Position numbers and translations under genes: made by a program. The notes beneath the pieces are model-generated. The model was given only the letters and a program-made list of their open reading frames with translations. It did not search any database and was not told the origin of the DNA. From Monilinia fructicola (taxonomy: Eukaryota; Ascomycota; Leotiomycetes; Helotiales; Sclerotiniaceae), in the NCBI GenBank assembly GCA_008692225.1, contig VICG01000017.1:248001-312000 (forward strand): a stretch of DNA of 64,000 nucleotides, in the 5' to 3' direction. Shown here in pieces: positions 13,128-23,956 of this stretch. How positions within the stretch are numbered: position 1 is the first letter of the stretch; every line of letters begins with the position of its first letter.

Positions 13128-14025
13128 TTATATAAATTATACTTTATATTATATTTAAAATTGTAAATCAATAAACTTCAAAAAAAAACGAATCAAAAAA
13201 AAATATATCTATTATTCTTCGATTTAAATTCAGATTATAAAAAATAATATATTAATTGATAGATTAAAGTTTATTATATAAGTATATTTCAATTTCTTTA
13301 ATATAATTAGGATTATATAATGTTTTGTATTTTTAATTTGAATATTATAGAATATATATATAAAATTATATTAAATATTAAATTAAAATAAAAAAGCTTA
13401 TTTTATTTACAAATAAAAAGTTTATAATAATTAAAGAAAAAGAATAGTAATAAATCCTAATTAAAATTATAAATAAGTAGATTAAGAATTTTCGAAAATA
13501 ATTTAAACTTTATTATATAATATAAAAAGATTATTATTAGTTTTTATAAATAAAAGTTTTTATTAAAATATAAAAGGATTTTGTAAATTCAATATATATA
13601 ATTCTAATATAATTGTTATTGATTTTTTTAATTTATATTTTTTGTTATTTTAATATAATATTATTTATAATATTAGGATTAATTTATAATAAACTAAATA
13701 TTCTAATATAATAATTTTTTTTTAATTTATTTAACGAAATTTTAATTTTTATTTAAAGTTATAATTATTGTTTTAGTAATATTACTTATTTAATATTAAA
13801 GATATATATTATCTTGTATTTCAAAAATTTAATAGGATTTATCAAAATTAATAAATAAATCTATAAATATCAATATTTATTCTATAGCTTTTTATAATTT
13901 TATTAATATTAATATCATTTTTAGAGAAAATATAAGGTTAATTAGTATAAAATTTTAATAAGTTAATTATTATTTTAAAAATCTTGCTTATTTTATATAT
14001 ATCTTTTTTAAAACTTATTCGAATA

Positions 14026-14290
14026 TATGAAAATTATAAATAAAATTGAAATTTTAAAAAATAAAATTTATAATTCTTCAATTAAAATAATTAAAAATAA
14101 TTTATGAAATTTTTAAAGTTTATTTATCAAATTATAATAAATAAAATATTTAAATTATATAAAATAATTCTTAATTATGAAATAAATTGAAATTATGAAT
14201 TTTTAATATACAAATTTAATAATAAGATTTAAGGATGTATATTAAATATTAATTATAAATAATAATATATTATTTTTAACTTTAAAAAAA
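14026..14290. repeat. TIR-2 centre resumed after the TIR-1 insertion
   Basis: This segment matches the middle of the complete TIR-2 copy (about 40010-40270), including the AAAATAATTAAAAATAAT block and the AATAATAATATATTATT centre. It continues the arm that broke at 11193. The right arm of this copy is not recognisable beyond about 14290. Confidence 0.6.
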
Positions 14291-14559
14291 ATATTACTTT
14301 CTAAATAGAATAAATGAAAATAAATGATTTTATATTTTAATTTTGAGCGTTTAGTAACTACTTCAAATACACCGAAGATCTGAATTGTAAATATACAAAA
14401 GAATTATTATATATACATTGATTGGACAAAATAGTATACCTTTTAAATTCTTTTTTATATATTATAAAACTTTCATTTTTAAAAAAATATATAAATAAAA
14501 TTAATATTTGAAAATGTTAAAATATAGGAAAAGAAGAAAAAGCAAGTTATACTAAAAAG

Positions 14560-15009
14560 TACCTTTATTGTTTTAAAGCTAAGAAAATTTACGAATTTTA
14601 AAAAGATGTATTTGTTTATTTAAATTATATAAGCATGTTTTTTTATTGAAAATTTGAATTTTTTACTTTTTATATTAATATATATATTAATATAAAAAAT
14701 AATATTAAATTTTGAAAATATCTAATAAAACTTTAATGCTTATATTATTTTTCTATAATTTTATTCCTTAAAAGTTATATAATATTGAATTCTAAATTAA
14801 TATATTAATAAATTATAAGATTTTCTAAAGTCATTAACTTTATATAATATTATTCTTATAAAAATTTTTTATAATATAAAAACTTTATAAAAAGATATTA
14901 AAAATACTAAATCTAATATATATATATTTTATATAATTATATATTAAAATTTTGTTAAATAATTATAAGTTTTATATTCGCTTATGCTTTTTTTTAAAAC
15001 GCACTTAAG
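14560..15009. repeat. TIR-1 right half
   Basis: It matches the right half of TIR-1 (as at 21620-22039), from the TTATATAAGCATGTTTTTTT block through TAATAAAACTTTAATGCTTA to the end TTTTAAAACGCACTTAAG, followed by TA (15010-15011). No left half is recognisable next to it. It is either a truncated copy or one whose left half has been separated by other insertions. Confidence 0.65.
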
Positions 15010-15189
15010 TAAATATAGAAAACCTAATAATAAAATTACTTTGATATTAAATAATATATAATTCTTTTCATTTTTTTAAAAGTAAATACTAAATTGAATT
15101 TTTTTTCTAAGGATTGAAGCCACTTATTTATAGGCTTTTTCAGCCTCTATATTTTTTATACTACTATATATATATATTTTATATTACAT

Positions 15190-15480
15190 TGATTTAAAAT
15201 AGAATTATAAAATTATAAATGAAATTATATATATTGAATTTTAATAATAAAAAATAAGCATTTTGATTTAAAATTAGCTTTTTTTTATTTTTAAATTACA
15301 TTATGCATTTAAATCTTTATAATAAAAAATTAACTTCTTTTTAAATTAGATTATAAATTGAAAATTTCATTATACATTAAATTTGAATTATAAGGAATTA
15401 GCTTCCTTATTAAAATTGTAATAAATAAAATTTTATTATATAGTATTAATTAAATAGCATTAGGACTAGCTTCTATATTC
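15190..15480. repeat. Degenerate tandem repeat, period about 65 bp
   Basis: Several blocks recur with the same order: an ATTATRYATT-like start, an A-rich run, then a TTAGCTTC/TTAACTTC-like pyrimidine stretch. At least four poor copies can be aligned by eye. It may be an old minisatellite. The alignment is weak. Confidence 0.3.
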
Positions 15481-15714
15481 TTTTTTAATTTTTTTCAAAA
15501 ATAATAAATTATAACTTTTAACAAAGAATTAAATAAACATTATAAAGAAAATTTATTTTATCTTTTTTTAATTATCTTATAATAATATTATCCTTTTTTT
15601 ATTATTTATTTTCTCTTTAATATTAAAATATTCTTGAACAATTCAATTAATATTTATTAAAAAATAATGAGTATTATTATTAATATTTGATATAAAGATT
15701 TTTTTATAAATTTT

Positions 15715-16133
15715 TAAAAGGTTAATTCGCTTATTTAGATTATATATACATTTATTTTTATTAAAATTCGAATTCTTTGCTTTTATTAATAATATATATA
15801 TTAATAAAACAAATACAATTTAATTTATGTTATTTTAAAGAGAACTTTAAAGCTTTTATCTTTTTTCTATAATTTTGATTTTTGAAACTTAATATTTTAC
15901 TAAAATTAAAGTTAAAATATCAATAAATTTTTAAATTTTTAAATATTATTAATTTTATAATACTAATATTCTTTCGATATATTTATTTTGAACATAAAAA
16001 GTTCTTATACGAAAGTATAAATACTTACTTAAACTAATATTAAAAAAAAAATAAATCAAAACTATATTAAAGTGCTCTTAAATAATTATAAGTTTTATTT
16101 TTTTATATACTTTTTTAAAAAATATATATAAAG
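15715..16133. repeat. Degraded TIR-1 right half
   Basis: Starting near GGTTAATTCGCTTATTTAG it follows the TIR-1 right half through TTAAAGCTTTTAT and ends in AATAATTATAAGTTTTATTT and a mutated terminus. It is more decayed than the copy ending at 15009. It is probably the partner of the left end at 10415. Confidence 0.5.
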
Positions 16134-16371
16134 TTATTCAAATATTGAATATAATTATATTCTAGAATATATTTTTAAAAATTTAATATTATTTAATTCT
16201 ATTTATTGTTTTTTAATTTGTAATTTTTATAATTATTATTTTTTATTATTTCTTTATATATTTTTTATCTTTCTTCTTTTAGTACTATTTGTTTTTGATA
16301 TCTGATATTCGCTTTTTAAACTTTATTATTTATCAAAATCTTCTAATTATTCTTTATTTTCTATTCTCTAT

Positions 16372-18290
16372 TCTAAATTTCTTATTTCTTATTTATTATT
16401 TATTATTTCTTATTTCTTATTTTTTATTATTTTTGTTTATTTCTTATTTGTTATTTATTTTTGCTATTTATTATTTGTTATTTATTATTTATTATTTGTA
16501 ATTTGTTATTTATTATTTATTATTTATTATTTGTTTTTTATTATTTGTTATTTATTATTTATTATTTTTCTTATTTATTATTTATTATATGTTATTTATT
16601 ATTTACTATTTGTTATTTCTTATTTGTTATTTATTATTTGCTATTTGTTAGTTGTTATTCATTATTTCTTATTTTGTTTTCTTATTTGTTATTTCTTATT
16701 TGTTATTTCTTATTTGTTATTTATTTACTATTTATTTACTTTTCGTTATTTCTTATTTCTTATTTATTATTTAGTATTTATTATTCGTTCTTTATTATTT
16801 ATTATTCTTTATTCCTTATTCCTTATTTATTATTTATTTTTCGTTATTTCTTATTTGTTATTTATTATTTATTATTCGTTATTTATTATTCTTTATTCCT
16901 TTTCTTTATTCGTTATTCGTTATTCGTAATAAGAACGTTATTCGTTATTCGTTATTCGTTATATTATTTCTTATTTTGTTATTTTATATTGATTATTTAT
17001 TATTTATTTTTCATTCGTTATTTATTATTCTTTATTCCTTTTCTTTATTCGTTATTCGTTATTTGTAATAAGAACGTTATTCGTTATTCGTTATTCGTTA
17101 TTTGTTATTCGTTATTTATTAATTCTTATTTGTTATTTCTTATTGATTATTTATTATTTACTTTTCATTCGTTATTTATTATTCTTCATTCCTTTTCTTT
17201 ATTCGTTATTCGTCATTCGTTATTCGTATTTCTTATTTATTATTTATTGTTCGTTATTTGTTATTTATTATTCGTTATTCGTTATTCGTTATTCGTTATT
17301 CGTTATTCGTTATTCGTTATTCGTTATTCGTTATTCGTTATTCGTTATTCGTTATTCGTTATTCGTTATTTCTTATTTCTTATTCTTTATTCTCTTATTC
17401 TTTTTATTTATTCTTTATTTATTCTTTATTGTTATTTATTATTGTTTATTCCTTTTCTTTATTCGTTATTCGTTATTCGTATTTCTTATTTATTATTTAT
17501 TATTCGTTATTTGTTATTCATTATTCGTTATTCGTTATTCGTTATTCTCGTTATGCGTTATTCGTTACTTATTATTTGTTATTCGTTATTCGTTATTTGT
17601 TATTTCTTTTTTATTATTTCTTATTGATAATTTCTTATTTACTTTTTTTCGTTATTTTTTTATTTATTATTCGTTCTTTGTTATTTATTATTATTTATTC
17701 GTTATTTCTTATTCTTTATTATTTTATTCTTATTTTTATTTTTTATTATTTATTATTTATTATTTTATTATTTTTATTATTATTATTATTTATTATTTTT
17801 TATTATTTATTATTTATTATTATTTATTATATTTATTATATTTATTATTTATTATTTATTTATTTTTATTATTTGTTATTATTTATTATTCGTTATCTAT
17901 TTATTTCTTATTTGTTATTTGCTATTTGTTATTTTTTATTTGTTATTTATTATTTATTATTTATTATATGTTATTTATTATTTGCTATTATTATTTTTTT
18001 TATTTGTTATTTATTATTTGCTATTTGTTAGTTGTTATTCATTATTTTTTATTATTCCTTCTTTATTCTTTTAATTTATTATTTATTTATTTTTTATTTA
18101 TTATTTATTATTTATTATTTATTATTTATTATTCATTCTTTATTATTATTAGTTATTATTCATTCTTTATTCCTTATTATTTATTATTTATTATTCATTC
18201 TTTTATTATTATTTATTATTCATTCTTTATTCCTTATTATTTTATTATTTATTATTTATTATTTATCATTTATTATTTTATGATTAAAAT
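16372..18290. repeat. Heptanucleotide satellite, TTATTYR-type, about 1.9 kb
   Basis: The whole segment is built from 7-bp units TTATTTA, TTATTTG, TTATTCG and TTATTTC with occasional pentamers and trinucleotides. A homogeneous TTATTCG run lies at about 17265-17370. Three higher-order repeats near 16890, 17040 and 17460 share TTCCTTTTCTTTATTCG. All overlapping open frames (repeated LFVIRYS or LLFIIYY peptides) are artefacts of a 7-bp period without stops in any of three frames. Part of the array has spread by segmental duplication and not only by slippage. Confidence 0.95.
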
Positions 18291-18561
18291 GAAATAAAAT
18301 AATCGAAATAGAAAGGCCAAAATGAAAAGGCTAGAATGGTATAGAATGGCTAAAATAGAATGGCTAAAATAAATGGCTTAAATGAAAATGTTAGAATGTA
18401 ATAGATTAAAATAGTTATTTACTTTTAGAATTTTATATTTTTTAAATAAATTTCAAAAAGTATAGAATCTAAAAGCATTATAGTAGTAAAATAACTTTAA
18501 TTTTTATAGTATAAAATAATTAATTCGGTTTTTATAGTATATGAGAATAATTTACTAATTA
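18291..18561. repeat. TIR-6 right flank: G-rich decamer-like repeat plus terminal arm
   Basis: Directly after the satellite there is a purine-rich degenerate repeat of GAATGGCTAAAAT-like units (18310-18400). It is the reverse complement of the CCATTCY-type repeat at 22840-23030. It is followed by an arm that matches the right arm of TIR-6 at about 23150-23253 (GCATTATAGTAGTAAAATAA, TTTTTATAGTATA, AATAATTTACTAATTA). This suggests the satellite expanded inside a TIR-6 element. I could not find its left arm before 16372. Confidence 0.55.
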
Positions 18562-19225
18562 TATAAATATTAATATTTAAAGAAATTAATAAGTCAAATA
18601 CATTTTTAATTATAAAGCTACTATTGAAATTTATATAGATTAATATTTTATATAAAATATATTTAAAACTTTATAGAAGAATTATTAGATATATTTATTT
18701 TTTATATTAAAGATTAAAAACTTATTATTTATAATATTCGATACAAAACTAAGAAATTAAATCAATGTATTAAATTAAGTAAAGTAATATCAAAATAATA
18801 CCTGTTAATAAATATTAAATTTAAAATTAGAATTTATTCAAATTTTCAAGAAATAAAAATTGAAATTAAATAAAAAAAACATTATAAAAAAAACTTAAAA
18901 GCTTAATTACTAGGAAATTAACTTTATTTGGATTTAATATTAATAAAAAAAAGATTAAAAAAATAATATCATTAAATAATAAATATAAAAAGATTATATA
19001 AGTTTTATTAAAATCTAATTTAAGTATTATTAATAGAGTTCGATAAGTTATTTCATTAATATCGATTTTATTAATATAAAGGATTTTAATATCGAAGAAA
19101 ATTCAAAAGCAAAAGTTAAATAATAAAATTAATTCAATAATTCAAAACGTAAGTTGTTTTCTTTATAAAAATTAATAAATTAGATTTTTTTTTCATATTA
19201 AATACATTTTATTAATTAGAAATTA
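18562..19225. other. AT-rich stretch, nothing recognised
   Basis: About 660 bp between the TIR-6 right arm and a TIR-2 copy. Stops occur in all frames. I see no conserved motif or clear repeat. Confidence 0.5.
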
Positions 19226-19922
19226 TTATTATTAAATCGATTACTTTATCTCTTATTATAAAAAGTAATAAAAGATTATAAAAAATTAAAATTTCAATTT
19301 TAGATATATAGAAAAATCTTATACAAAATTAAAATCTTTTTAAAAAAATTTATTTAATAAAAATAATTTAAATAATTTATAAATTTTTAAAAAATCTTGC
19401 AAACTAAATTTAATTATTTTTATTATTTTGATAGTATATTATTATTTGTAATAAATATTGAATTTAAATTCTTAGATTTTAATAGTATAATTTTAAATAA
19501 GAAATTTATAATTTTAATTTACTTAATAATTATAAGTTATTATATATAATTTGAAAATCTTATTTATTATATAATAAGAAATAAACTTTAGAAAAGTTTA
19601 TCAATTATTTTTAATTATTTTTACTTTTATCGTTATTTGAAAATTATAATTTTCTTTTTTAAAGTTTCAATTTTGTATATGATTTCTACATAAATCGAAA
19701 ACCGAAAATTTTAATTTTCTATAATTCTTTATTATTATTTATAAAAAAGTCGTAAAAATTTAAGATTTTTAAAATCTATTAATTATTATATATTAAATAA
19801 CTTATTAAAATTTCAATTTATTATATTAATTATTTATTAGATTATTAATATATTAAAATAGCCGATTTTAGTATAAAATGCTGATTAAATAAAAGGAATA
19901 GCGAGAAGAGAGATATACAACT
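19226..19922. mobile_element. TIR-2 copy lacking its left tip
   Basis: The inner left arm (AAAAAGTAATAAAAGATTAT), the centre and the complete right arm are present. The right arm includes AATAGCCGATTTTAGTATAAAATG and ends AGATATACAACT before TA. About 145 bp of the left end are missing compared with the 837-bp reference. It appears to lie beside or within a longer TIR-2 variant that ends at 20212. Confidence 0.65.
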
Positions 19923-20119
19923 TATATAAAGTTATATTTATTTTGAAAAAAATATTTAAGAAATCAAAGGATATCTAATTATATATGAAATTTGGAATTT
20001 ATAAAACGCAAATCGATTTTCTAATATATTATTTATTTTTCAAAAGATTTTAAAAGGATTTGATATTAATTACAAATTATAATATTATATAAACAAAAGG
20101 GATTATATATAAATTAAAT

Positions 20120-20212
20120 ATAATTTAAAACTGTTTGGTATTTGAAAATAATATATAATATTTTTTAAGATTAACTAAATAAAAAGGGTAGTGAGATATA
20201 AGGTAAGCGATT
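20120..20212. repeat. TIR-2 variant right terminus
   Basis: The terminus reads GGGTAGTGAGATATAAGG and ends AAGCGATT before TA, matching the TIR-2 end. The inner part, ATATAATATTTTTTAAGATTAACTAAAT, differs from the short TIR-2 copies and instead matches (inverted) the terminus starting at 23957. A distinct longer subfamily with shared ends is likely. Confidence 0.55.
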
Positions 20213-20214
20213 TA

Positions 20215-21254
20215 TATAATATTATAGATTTAAAGCTTTAGAAAAGAAAAAATATAATTAAAAATAAAAGATTATCAATAAAAAAAAGTAATCTTATTTA
20301 TTAAAAACAATTATTTTTTATAGTTGAAAAAGGATTATAAAAAGTTATTTTTTAATATAATATTATTTTATAAATACTTTAATAAAATAATATTTTGCAA
20401 AAATTATTATAAACTTTTTTTTAAAGAAAATCATTAATATTATTATAATTAATAATTAGGAAAGGGTTTAATATATTTATAAAATATAGTTGTTTATTTA
20501 ATAAAATGATTTTTAGATAAATATCTTTTTTCTATATATTATAAAGAAAACTAATTAAATTAAAATAGAAATTATTGAAGAAAATTATTTTTTTATATCA
20601 AAAAGTATTTATATAATAAAGTAAATAAAGTTATAATTGCTAGGAATTGTTTAATCAAATAATAATCAAATTTTAATAATTGAGATTTCAAAATCTTATC
20701 CTTTTAAATACTAATTATTTATTAAAAATAAATTAAATGATACTGATCTAAAATATATTCAATAATATTAATTTAAAAAGTAAATATAAAAAGATCTAAT
20801 ATTGAGTAAAGAAAAAATCATATATTTTAGGAATGAATTAATAATCTCAAAAACTTATTATCAAATATTTATTTAATATTATTAAGAAAAATTTGTTTTT
20901 AGAATATCTTTTCTATTAATTTTTAAGCAATATATTATAATTTAACTAAGACTTTTTTAAAATCTAGAAATGATATAAAATTGATATTTAAAATAAAAAG
21001 AACTTTATAAATAAATAAGATGATCATTTTTTAAAAGAAAATCTTTAATAAAAGATTTGATTAAATAATTAGGGTATATTAAATAATTATTTCAAATTAT
21101 TTAATAAAAGAAATATAAAAAAAACTAATTATTTAGAAATATCGTAAATGATAATAAGAATAGTAAGAATCAAAATATTATTTTTATAGTATTATAAACT
21201 GTTTGATTTTTATTTATATTAATAAATTATAATATTTAAAAATATTGTTTTTTT
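20215..21254. other. AT-rich stretch, nothing recognised
   Basis: About 1 kb between two inverted-repeat elements. No open frame over 60 codons. A few segments near 20930-21100 have K/I/L-rich translations like decayed pol, but I could not match them to a family. Confidence 0.45.
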
Positions 21255-21256
21255 TA

Positions 21257-22039
21257 CTCGGGCGGGTTTTAAATAAAGTATACGCTAAAATATAACTTAT
21301 AATTATTTAGCGAAACCTTTATATAATATTATAAAATTTATGAATATTATAGATTTAGTATTGTTATATTTAATATAAAAATTTCGTATTATAAAACCTA
21401 ATATTCAATGAATAATAGTATAATAAAATGTATGAATATTGAAAATTTAATGAAAAATTAGAGATTTATATTAATATTAAATAGTTTAACGAATATTATA
21501 GTTAAATTTATCAAACTTTGTTAAATAATAAAAGAAAAACTAAATTTTAAATATCTTATTTTAGAATTTTAATATCTTTATTGATGTTTAAAAGATAAAT
21601 TAATAAAATTGAAAATATAGGAAAATTTACAGGTTTCGAAAAAAGTAAATTCGCTTATTTGGATTATATAAGCATATTTTTTTATCAAAAATTTTAATTT
21701 TCTATCTTTTATATTAATATATATAGTAATATAATAAAAAATATTAAATTTTGAAATCATTTAATAAAACTTTAAAGCTTATATGATTTTTCTATAATTT
21801 TCATTTCTAATATTTATATATTTCTGAATTTAAAATTAATAAATTAATAAATACTAAAATCTTCTAAAATCACTAACTTTATAATATTAATATTCTTTTA
21901 AAAATAATTTTTATAATATAAAAACTTTATAGGAAGATCTTAAAATATTAAATCTAATATATATATAAATTATATTAAGATTTCGTTGAATAATTATAAG
22001 TTTTATATTCGCTTATATCTTTTTTAAAACGCGTTAGAA
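21257..22039. mobile_element. Short TIR-1 element, 783 bp
   Basis: It begins CTCGGGCGGGTTTTAAATAA after TA (21255-21256) and ends TTTTAAAACGCGTTAGAA before TA (22040-22041). The arms continue as inverted repeats for at least 130 bp (AACTTATAATTATTTAGCGA against TCGTTGAATAATTATAAGTT). It is non-autonomous at this size. The small minus-strand open frame at 21578-21760 recurs at the same place in the copy at 57525-58323, but its sequence is just AT-rich filler and is not proposed as a gene. Confidence 0.85.
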
Positions 22040-22041
22040 TA

Positions 22042-22584
22042 TTGAAAAAACCATAAAAAACGGAATAGATATTTTTAAAATATTAGACTATAATAAAAAA
22101 AAGATTAAAATAGAATCTGTTTATTTTTTAGAATATTAAATTATAAATATAAATTATATGTTTTGAAATATAGAATTAATTCAAAACTTCTAATTATATA
22201 TATTATTTAATATATTAAAAAAATATAATATATTAATAATATTATAAATAAAGTATAAATGAATTTCTTTTATAATTATCTTTAGATCATAAATAAAAGC
22301 TTGATTTTTAAACAACGATTATCATTTTTTATAATATTATAAAATCATTATTATAATATAATATTTTTTTAAATTTGAAAATAATTACTTGTTTTATTAG
22401 TCTTGAAATAGTGAAAAAAATTAAATATAAAATATTAAATATTTAATATCTTATAATCTAATTCTTTTTAATAGTTGAGAATCTATAGATATATATTAAT
22501 TGTTTATTAATATAATAAGTGAAATTTGAAAATTTTAAAGAAGAAAAAAAATATATATTAAAATTATTTTAATATTATTATTAT
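22042..22584. other. AT-rich spacer, nothing recognised
   Basis: About 540 bp between a TIR-1 and a TIR-6 element. No gene or repeat structure was recognised. Confidence 0.5.
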
Positions 22585-23253
22585 ATTATAGTAAATTACT
22601 CTCATATTATAAAAAATCGAAAAAATTACTTTTATACTACAAAAATCAAACTTATTTTACTATAATACTATATAGATTCTAGCTTTTTTAAATAAAATCT
22701 AATTTAGATTCTATATTTAAAAAATATAAAATCTATATAGTAGATTATAAATTTTCAAAATCTAATATTTTCATTAATCTATTATTAATAAGCAAAAAAG
22801 CTTCAACTTTCCGTTCTACGTTTGAAACTTAGTTATTCCAACCATTTCAATCATTTCGGCCATTTCGAAAATGATCAACCATTTCGGCCATTTCGAAAGT
22901 AATCAACCATTTCGAACCTTTCATTCCCGACCCTTCCATTCCCAACCTTTCCATTCCAACTATTCCATTCTAACCCTTCCATTTCGACCCTTCCATTTCG
23001 GCCATTCCATTCCAACCCTTTCATTTCGAAATAATAAAAGTAGTAATTTGTTAATATAAAAAATCTATTATAAATCTTTAGATTCTATATTTTTTGAATA
23101 GAATCTAATTTAGATTTTATTTAAAAAGTATAAAATTAGATTCTATTTAAAAAATATAGAATCTATATAGCATTATAATAAAATTATTTCGATTTTTATA
23201 GTATAAAAGTAATTTTTTCGATTTTTTCTAATATAAAAGTAATTTACCGATTA
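22585..23253. mobile_element. TIR-6 foldback element with minisatellite core
   Basis: The left arm (from about 22590: GTAAATTACTCTCATATTAT, AATCGAAAAAATTACTTTTA, ACTATATAGATTCTA) is inverted at 23140-23253 (AGAATCTATATAGCATTATA, ATTTTTTCGATTTTTTC, AAGTAATTTACCGATTA). The arms are about 120-150 bp. The centre holds a C-rich repeat at 22840-23030. Arm ends are placed to within about 5 bp and a TA target is likely. The family is defined only from this window. Confidence 0.7.
22840..23030. repeat. C-rich minisatellite of CCATTYC units
   Basis: Irregular 9-12-bp units such as CCATTTCGGCCATTTCGAAA and CCTTCCATTCCCAACC make this the most G+C-rich stretch in the region. The translated frame at 22871-23059 is a repeat artefact with no start context or family match. 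The reverse-complement form occurs at 18310-18400 and a short form at 58550-58576. Confidence 0.85.
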
Positions 23254-23956
23254 TATTATTATATTTTTAAAATAAATTAAATTATTAAGAAATTAATAAA
23301 AACTTTAAACTTATAAAACTAAAAATTCTTATAAATGAAATTATTGTTTTAAATTAAATTAAATAAAAAATAAAATAAACAATAAGGTTTCTTAAAATTA
23401 ATAAATTCATTTCTAAAATGTTAATCTTTTGAATTTTAAAAGATAAATTAAATAAAGATATTATTAAGAATTTATTAGAATAAAGATTATTATATTATAT
23501 AAAATACTTTTTAGTTTATATATCAATAAAGTAAAATAACTATTTTTATATAAATCTAGTATAGATTATATTATTATTTTGTTAAATATAAAATCTATTG
23601 AAATAAAACTTCGAATTATTAAAGATTAAATTAACGAAATCTATTTCTTAGCTTTTTAATATTATTAAAATTAAAAATAAGAATATTAATCCTATTTATT
23701 ATTTAAAAAAGATTATTAAAATAAAGATTATATATAGATTATAAAAAGCTTTACAAAAATATGATTTCACATAAACATTAAATTCTATTGTTCTAAAAGA
23801 TTATTAATAAATTAAATAAAGCAAAATTGTTATTAAAACTAATTTATAAAATAAATTTAATTTAATATATATTATTAAAAAATAAAAATAAATAAAAGAT
23901 TTTTAAAATAATTTTAAATTCTTTTAAATATTTAGTAATCCTTTTTGATTTTAATA
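23254..23956. other. AT-rich spacer, nothing recognised
   Basis: About 700 bp with no open frame and no motif I can name. It lies between TIR-6 and a TIR-2-like terminus. Confidence 0.5.

Larger units (their letters stand above)
11194..14023 (+). mobile_element. Long (2.0 kb) TIR-1 element, probably a dead pogo/Fot1-type transposon
   Basis: It begins CTTAGGCAAAGTTTAAAAAG after TA and ends TTTTAAAACTTATTCGAA before TA, which are mutated forms of the TIR-1 ends. Removing the nested short copy (12300-13127) and its TA leaves 2,000 bp. Pogo/Fot1 elements of fungi are about 2 kb, whereas the other TIR-1 copies here are about 0.8 kb. This would therefore be the parental, once-autonomous form. It inserted into a TIR-2 left arm. 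Boundaries are well supported by the resumption of TIR-2 sequence and the coding assignment is weaker. Confidence 0.65.
10412..16133. mobile_element. Nested stack of TIR-1 and TIR-2 DNA elements
   Basis: A left TIR-1 end lies at 10415 and a degraded right TIR-1 end at about 16133. Between them lie a TIR-2 left arm (10962-11193), a 2.0-kb TIR-1 copy (11194-14023) that itself holds a short TIR-1 copy (12300-13127), the TIR-2 centre (about 14026-14280), and another TIR-1 right half ending at 15009. The order implies at least three rounds of insertion, all at TA dinucleotides. The inner copies are better defined than the outermost one, whose identity as a single element is inferred. Confidence 0.6.

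Noticed and set aside
16289..18297. Several large overlapping open frames (up to 388 codons) with repeated IRYSLFV-like peptides
   Set aside because: A 7-bp tandem repeat has no stops in some phases and cycles through three frames. Low-complexity hydrophobic peptides in three frames at once indicate an artefact.
21578..21760. Minus-strand frame partly conserved with 57825-58031
   Set aside because: Conservation follows from both lying at the same place in copies of the TIR-1 element. The sequence is AT-rich, the reading frame is not better preserved than the DNA, and the ends diverge by frameshift.
22871..23059. 62-codon frame rich in His, Phe and Pro
   Set aside because: It is the translation of the CCATTYC minisatellite inside TIR-6, with no start context or family similarity.
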